From NCBI GenBank assembly GCA_902791885.1, contig CADAXO010000092.1:1-10182 (forward strand): DNA of 10,182 nucleotides, given 5' to 3'. This document shows, in pieces, positions 6,429 to 10,182 of this stretch. This stretch comes from Oscillospiraceae bacterium (GTDB lineage: Bacteria > Bacillota_A > Clostridia > Saccharofermentanales > Saccharofermentanaceae). The notes below the pieces were generated by a model that did not search any database, was not told the origin of the DNA, and saw only the letters and a program-made list of their open reading frames with translations. Numbering within the stretch: position 1 is the first letter of the stretch; every line of letters begins with the position of its first letter. Made by a program: the position numbers and the translations under genes.

Positions 6429-8624
6429 ATGAGCAACAGCAAAGTTACATTTACTCATATTCTGAAGATAGTTTTCCTGTGCGGGCTGGTTCTCGTAGTT
6501 AATTTCGCATATATTACGAGCTTCTTCGTTATATTCGGTCAGCAGATGGAGAACGTCGAATCCGGAGTTAACAACTACGATGCTTACGTAGTCCTCATGC
6601 CTATAATCTCATTTTCGTCGTTTGTGCTCGCAGACTTCCTTCAGATGGCCCGCTTCTTCCGTAAGAAGAACGTCGAAGTTGTTGCCGACTCCCTGAAGTT
6701 CAGCTTTATCCAGACCCTTATCACTCTTTCCGCGAAGGACCTTACAGAGCAGCGTGCCTTCCCTCGAAGCGTTATCCTCTTGTCCTTCCTCGTATTGATC
6801 ATCTACATCTTCACATGGCAGATGATCTGCATGGCCATAAGCCGCCGTGTTTTCGAGACGGGAAGCCTCGTTATCATCGGCTCCAACGCCGCTACCATGA
6901 ATGCCGTAAAGGCCAAGATCTCCCCTTCACTGAAGAGCGTGGACCTCGATTTCTCCCGCCTTGTCCGCTATTCCGACAAACGCGCGGTGCGCGCCGTCAT
7001 CCGAAGCAACGTCGAGATCTTCCTGTGTCCCGATGTCCCCGAGGACGTCAAATCCGATATCATTCTCGCCTGTGCGAAGTACGACACGGTTGTTTACGTA
7101 GTTCCGCAGTTCTACGAGATCTCGCTTTATAAGTCCAGGATCATCTACTTAAACGACCTCATGGTCATGCTCATGGACCGCATGGGTCTTACTTTCGAGC
7201 AGAGGCTCTTTAAGAGGATCCTCGACCTGTTTGTATCGGTTGTCGCTTTGATCCTCGCATCTCCGATCCTTCTCGTCTCGGCTATCCTTATCAAGCTTGA
7301 GGACGGAGGTCCGGTCTTCTTCAAGCAGGAGCGTCTCACTATCAACAACAAGCCTTACTTTATCTATAAGCTCCGTACCATGAGAGTTGACGCCGAGACT
7401 TACACAGGCGCCGTAATCTCCGGTAAGAACGACCCCCGTGTCACCAAGATAGGACGTATCTTAAGAAGAACAAAGATCGACGAAGTCCCTCAGTTCCTGA
7501 ACGTACTTATGGGCGAGATGAGCGTAGTAGGCCCGAGATCCGAGCGTCCGGAGTTCGTTGCTACCTTCGAGAAGAAGATCCCCGGATATTCACAGAGATT
7601 TGCCGTTAAGGCAGGTATCACGGGTCTTGCGCAGATCGCAGGAAACTACGATACGACCGCTGCGGATAAGCTCCGTTACGATCTTCTTTACATCAAGAAC
7701 TATTCGATCCTTCAGGACATCAAGATCATATTCTTAACGGTGCGTGCGGTATTCACACCCCACCTTTACAACCAGAGCTTCGAGCAGAACCGCGAGACCG
7801 TTGTTTCGACGGATTCCACGCTCATGCACTATTCGGTCTTAATGTCTGTCTATCAGGCAGAAACTCCCGTCAATCTTCGTGCCAGCATAGAAAGCGTAAT
7901 GGCTCAGGATTTTCCCGCTGCGGAATTCGTATTGGTCATCGACGGACCGGTCGGAGCGGCATTGCAGGAGGTTATCAATTCATATCCTGCGATCAAGAAG
8001 ATCGCATTGCCTAATAATGTCGGGCTCGGAGCCGCACTGAATGAAGGCCTCAAACATGTCACCTACGACATCGTCGCACGCATGGATTCCGACGATATCT
8101 GCATGCCTTCGCGCATGGGACACGAGTATTCGAAGATCTCCGAAGGCCTTGATATAGTAAGTTCATCGATCCTCGAATTCGAGGGAGATATCAGCAATAT
8201 CACGGGTTCGCGCGACCTTCCCGTTCTTCAGGACGATATATATGAATTCTCCAAGAAGAGAAATCCGTTCAATCACCCGTCGGTAATGTTTCGTAAATCC
8301 GCAGTTCTCGCGGCGGGCGGCTATAACGCCGACTATCCGTTCTTCGAGGATTACGATCTTTGGATCCGCATGCTGATGAACGGCGCACGCGTCGCGAATA
8401 TCGCCGAGCCTTTGCTGTATATGAGGTCTTCCGAAGGCATGTTCTTAAGGCGCGGCGGCCGTGAATACGGCAAGGTCATGCTCTCATTTCATAAAAGCCT
8501 CATGGCCCGCGGCTGGACAACAAAAAAGGATTACCTCACCGGGGCAATCCCTCATTATCTTGTCTGCATTATGCCTCAGTTTATAAGGAAGTCCGTCTAC
8601 CGCAGGCTTCACCGAAAGCACTGA
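6429..8624 (+). CDS. Fused polyprenyl-phosphate sugar-phosphate transferase and GT2 glycosyltransferase
   Basis: One uninterrupted 731-residue frame joins two enzymes. Residues 1-450 form a large WbaP/CpsE-type initiating transferase: membrane helices at about 11-36, 52-76, 90-101 and 113-137, a Rossmann-like cytoplasmic region (145-250), a membrane-dipping helix (262-290) and the bacterial sugar transferase domain with GPVFFKQER, YKLRTM (313-318), the catalytic Asp-Glu pair D351-E352 in KIDEVPQFLNV, and GEMSVVGPR. It would move a sugar-1-phosphate from a UDP-sugar to undecaprenyl phosphate. Residues 466-731 are a GT-A fold GT2 enzyme: SVLMSVYQAE start, RMDSDD metal motif (551-556), NHPSVMFRK and EDYDLW (640-645) with the likely catalytic base. 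It should add the next sugar. Met466 (7824) looks like the old start of a separate GT2 gene, but has no ribosome-binding site. The 3' end overlaps the opposite-strand GT4 gene by 44 bp. Sugar specificity cannot be read from sequence. Confidence 0.93.
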   Translation: MSNSKVTFTHILKIVFLCGLVLVVNFAYITSFFVIFGQQMENVESGVNNYDAYVVLMPIISFSSFVLADFLQMARFFRKKNVEVVADSLKFSFIQTLITLSAKDLTEQRAFPRSVILLSFLVLIIYIFTWQMICMAISRRVFETGSLVIIGSNAATMNAVKAKISPSLKSVDLDFSRLVRYSDKRAVRAVIRSNVEIFLCPDVPEDVKSDIILACAKYDTVVYVVPQFYEISLYKSRIIYLNDLMVMLMDRMGLTFEQRLFKRILDLFVSVVALILASPILLVSAILIKLEDGGPVFFKQERLTINNKPYFIYKLRTMRVDAETYTGAVISGKNDPRVTKIGRILRRTKIDEVPQFLNVLMGEMSVVGPRSERPEFVATFEKKIPGYSQRFAVKAGITGLAQIAGNYDTTAADKLRYDLLYIKNYSILQDIKIIFLTVRAVFTPHLYNQSFEQNRETVVSTDSTLMHYSVLMSVYQAETPVNLRASIESVMAQDFPAAEFVLVIDGPVGAALQEVINSYPAIKKIALPNNVGLGAALNEGLKHVTYDIVARMDSDDICMPSRMGHEYSKISEGLDIVSSSILEFEGDISNITGSRDLPVLQDDIYEFSKKRNPFNHPSVMFRKSAVLAAGGYNADYPFFEDYDLWIRMLMNGARVANIAEPLLYMRSSEGMFLRRGGREYGKVMLSFHKSLMARGWTTKKDYLTGAIPHYLVCIMPQFIRKSVYRRLHRKH
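8522..8550 (-). terminator. Intrinsic terminator of the GT4 gene, inside the opposite-strand CDS
   Basis: On the minus strand GGATTGCC (8543-8550) and GGTAATCC (8528-8535) form an 8-bp stem with one G-T pair and a 7-base loop, directly followed by six T (8522-8527). The stem begins 30 nt after the GT4 stop codon, the normal place for a terminator. The same bases encode about residues 698-708 of the fusion protein on the plus strand, so the signal is written within coding sequence. Confidence 0.7.
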
Positions 8625-9735
8625 TCGTTCCTTCGGCACATGATCTCCAGTTAAATTTACGCGCATGCTCCTGCGCGGATCTTATCTTTTCGCTGTCTTT
8701 GTCTGTGTTAAGCGCTGCCTGAAGCTGCTCCTTGATGCTCTCGGCGCTGTCGGGGTCAGCGAGGAAGCCGTAATCTTCGGCGATCTCCTTCATGGACGAA
8801 CGGTTCGAAGTAACGCAGGGAACGCCCGCAGCCATCGCCTCCGCCACCGGAATGCCGAAGCCTTCATAAAGCGACACATACGCGAAAGCGCTCGCCCTCT
8901 TAAGAAGCGGGATCATGTCCTCATCATCGACGAAGCCCGTAAAAACGACGTTGTCCCTTAGCTCGGGATCGGCGTTGACGGTGTTGAAGAGCTCCTCATA
9001 GAACCAGCCCTTCTTGCCCGTGATGACAAGCTTGTACTTTTCCCTTGTCTCCTGAGGCAGAAGTCTGTAGCCTGCGATCAGGCCCTTTACGTTCTTACGG
9101 GGCTCGAGAGTTCCGACGTAGTAGATGTACTCGCCTGTTACTTTGTACTTGGCAAGTGTCGCATCACTCGCGGGCGTGCCGTCGAAAAAGTCCTCCTTAA
9201 CGCCCATGTAAGTTACGGTGATGTTCGTGTTCTTCGGCTTGCAGAACTTCGGGATATCCTCCCTCGAGTTCTCGGAGATAGTGATGATCTTGTCCGTGGA
9301 TCTGGCCGAGCGCCTGATATACCACTTGAAGATCTCGCGCTTCCAGCCGATATAAAGCTCGGGGAACATGAAGTACGCCATGTCGTGAAAAGCGTTGACC
9401 ACGGCCATTTTGTGGTACACGAGTCTCACGGGGTACGGCATAGAGTAATTGGGGCACAGCAGCACGTCGGCCTTCGTTTTCTTAAGGCGCCACGGGAACA
9501 CCACCTGCTCCCAGATGATCCTCACCCACTGCTTACGAAGCTTGCTCGAGCTGCACGGCACCATGTGGAAGTTGTCCTTGTACACGCCGAAGCCGTCGAG
9601 GTCATCATCCTGCGCGAAAAGGTAGTATTCATTCTCATCGTCAACTTCCTGGAGGCCCTTAATAAGTCCCAGCATGTATCTTCCGATGCCGGTCTTACTC
9701 TTAGGCGTTGATGTCAGATCGAGAGCAATTCTCAA
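8581..9735 (-). CDS. GT4-family glycosyltransferase
   Basis: The 384-residue product has the GT-B layout of GT4 enzymes. The N-terminal domain begins MRIALDLTS and carries a TGIGRY acceptor-side loop (15-20) and NAFHDM with H117. The C-terminal domain has YVGTLEPRKN (206-215, with R213 and K214 at the donor phosphate site), VFTGFVDDEDM and the EX7E motif from E291 to E299 in YEGFGIPVAEA. It probably transfers a sugar in the cytoplasm during assembly of a surface glycan. Lying directly behind manC, it may use GDP-mannose, but this is inference. The start is a TTG at 9735 that overlaps the manC stop (TTGA), preceded by GAGAGG seven nt upstream, which supports this rare start codon. No ATG near the N-terminus would preserve the first beta strand. 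The 3' end overlaps the convergent fusion gene by 44 bp. Confidence 0.93.
   Translation of the reverse strand: MRIALDLTSTPKSKTGIGRYMLGLIKGLQEVDDENEYYLFAQDDDLDGFGVYKDNFHMVPCSSSKLRKQWVRIIWEQVVFPWRLKKTKADVLLCPNYSMPYPVRLVYHKMAVVNAFHDMAYFMFPELYIGWKREIFKWYIRRSARSTDKIITISENSREDIPKFCKPKNTNITVTYMGVKEDFFDGTPASDATLAKYKVTGEYIYYVGTLEPRKNVKGLIAGYRLLPQETREKYKLVITGKKGWFYEELFNTVNADPELRDNVVFTGFVDDEDMIPLLKRASAFAYVSLYEGFGIPVAEAMAAGVPCVTSNRSSMKEIAEDYGFLADPDSAESIKEQLQAALNTDKDSEKIRSAQEHARKFNWRSCAEGTISAFGEACGRRTSL
8660..8690 (+). terminator. Weak candidate terminator of the fusion gene, inside the GT4 CDS
   Basis: CGCGCA (8660-8665) and TGCGCG (8672-8677) form a 6-bp GC stem with a 6-base loop, 36 nt past the fusion-gene stop. 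A broken pyrimidine- and T-rich tail (GATCTTATCTTTT) follows. The interrupted T-run makes it weaker than the terminators at 619-643 and 8522-8550; it also lies in the coding region of the opposite-strand GT4 gene. Confidence 0.35.
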
Positions 9736-10182
9736 AGAAGATCCTCTCTTCCGCTCTCGTTAAGAGCATCGACTATCTTCTTAACATCCTGAGCCTTGTC
9801 CTTACTGAGAACCAGGACCGCGTCCTTCGTGTTTACGATAACGATGTTGTCGAGGCCGACTGCAGCTACGTACTTATCTCCCGCCGCGTCGAATACAACT
9901 GTATCCTTACATCCTTCAAGCTTGAAGTTATCCGCATTGATAGCTTCGCCTGCTGCGATGTTGTTGTCCGCGTCGCCTGTAAATACATTGTCGAGTGAAT
10001 CCCATGAACCGACGTCGTTCCAGCCGAAGTCAGCGGGTATGCAGTAAACGCCTTCTGCATTCTCCATAATCCCGTAGTCGACTGATATCTTCTCGAGAGT
10101 GGGATATGTTGCTGCGATCGCCGCTTCTTCCCTGTCAGTTCTTAAGTCATCAAAGATATTCTCCATAGCCTCGTACATATCA
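9732..10182 (-). CDS. manC: Mannose-1-phosphate guanylyltransferase, C-terminal part
   Basis: The frame is open through the right edge, so only the last 150 or so codons are visible. They carry the C-terminal half of a GDP-mannose pyrophosphorylase: YPTLEKISVDYGIME, then IPADFGWNDVGSW with the family-typical WNDVGSW core, the NIAAGEAINADN segment, GLDNIVIVNTKDAVLVL and KDKAQDVKKIVDAL. The enzyme makes GDP-mannose from mannose-1-phosphate and GTP in the cytoplasm, feeding mannose or mannose-derived sugars into glycans. The protein stops soon after the KDKAQDVK block, so it is the single-domain form without the fused phosphomannose isomerase cupin domain of many proteobacterial ManC proteins. 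Its stop overlaps the TTG start of the GT4 gene, so the two are translationally coupled. The N-terminal nucleotide-binding signature lies outside the window and cannot be checked. Confidence 0.9.
   Translation of the reverse strand, partial: DMYEAMENIFDDLRTDREEAAIAATYPTLEKISVDYGIMENAEGVYCIPADFGWNDVGSWDSLDNVFTGDADNNIAAGEAINADNFKLEGCKDTVVFDAAGDKYVAAVGLDNIVIVNTKDAVLVLSKDKAQDVKKIVDALNESGREDLL

Noticed and set aside
9385..9711. Plus-strand frame of 108 codons opposite the GT4 gene
   Set aside because: Its His- and Val-rich translation resembles no family, and the minus strand shows conserved GT4 motifs throughout.
1..10182. Mobile elements, CRISPR arrays, tRNA or rRNA genes
   Set aside because: I saw no transposase or integrase motifs, no spaced repeats, no cloverleaf with a TTCRA loop, and no rRNA-like sequence on either strand; the only repeats are short coding ones in two proteins.

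Overview
The window reads as chromosomal DNA of an anaerobic, Gram-positive Clostridia-type bacterium (Lachnospiraceae, Oscillospiraceae or a similar family; inference). The grounds are the gene families (VanW with a PG_binding_4-like region, DnaD plus a DnaI-like helicase loader, AcpS, a zinc-type L28), Firmicute-style Shine-Dalgarno sites and balanced base composition. No phage, insertion sequence, CRISPR array, tRNA or rRNA was found. Almost all of the window is coding.

Layout. (1) 1-593, minus: the N-terminal part of a multi-membrane-span protein that runs off the left edge, possibly a polysaccharide polymerase. (2) 611-851: a strong intrinsic terminator, a broken rpmB (ribosomal protein L28) and its promoter. 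(3) 871-6252, minus: a tightly packed operon read in the order VanW-like wall protein, DnaD-family replication protein, DnaI/DnaC-like helicase loader, AcpS, and a membrane-anchored SH3 protein with a degenerate NlpC/P60 domain. Genes in this operon overlap or lie within 8 nt of each other, and a good promoter sits at 6287-6315. (4) 6253-6428: a divergent promoter region. (5) 6429-8624, plus: a 731-residue fusion of a polyprenyl-phosphate sugar-phosphate transferase with a GT2 glycosyltransferase. (6) 8581-10182, minus: a GT4 glycosyltransferase translationally coupled to the 3' end of a GDP-mannose pyrophosphorylase gene (manC) that runs off the right edge.

How the genes fit together. The right side is part of a surface-polysaccharide locus. 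ManC makes GDP-mannose, the GT4 enzyme probably uses a nucleotide sugar (possibly GDP-mannose), and the fusion enzyme probably both loads the first sugar on undecaprenyl phosphate and adds the second. The five-gene operon mixes replication initiation (DnaD-like and helicase loader), lipid carrier-protein activation (AcpS) and two predicted wall-facing membrane proteins.

The points most worth a second look are the transferase-GT2 fusion, the rpmB copy lacking its middle and shifted out of frame, the NlpC/P60-like domain without its catalytic residues, the atypical P-loop of the helicase loader, and a convergent gene pair that overlaps by 44 bp with each gene's candidate terminator lying inside the other gene. 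I did not find an unmistakably new multi-gene system; the fusion is the nearest candidate.
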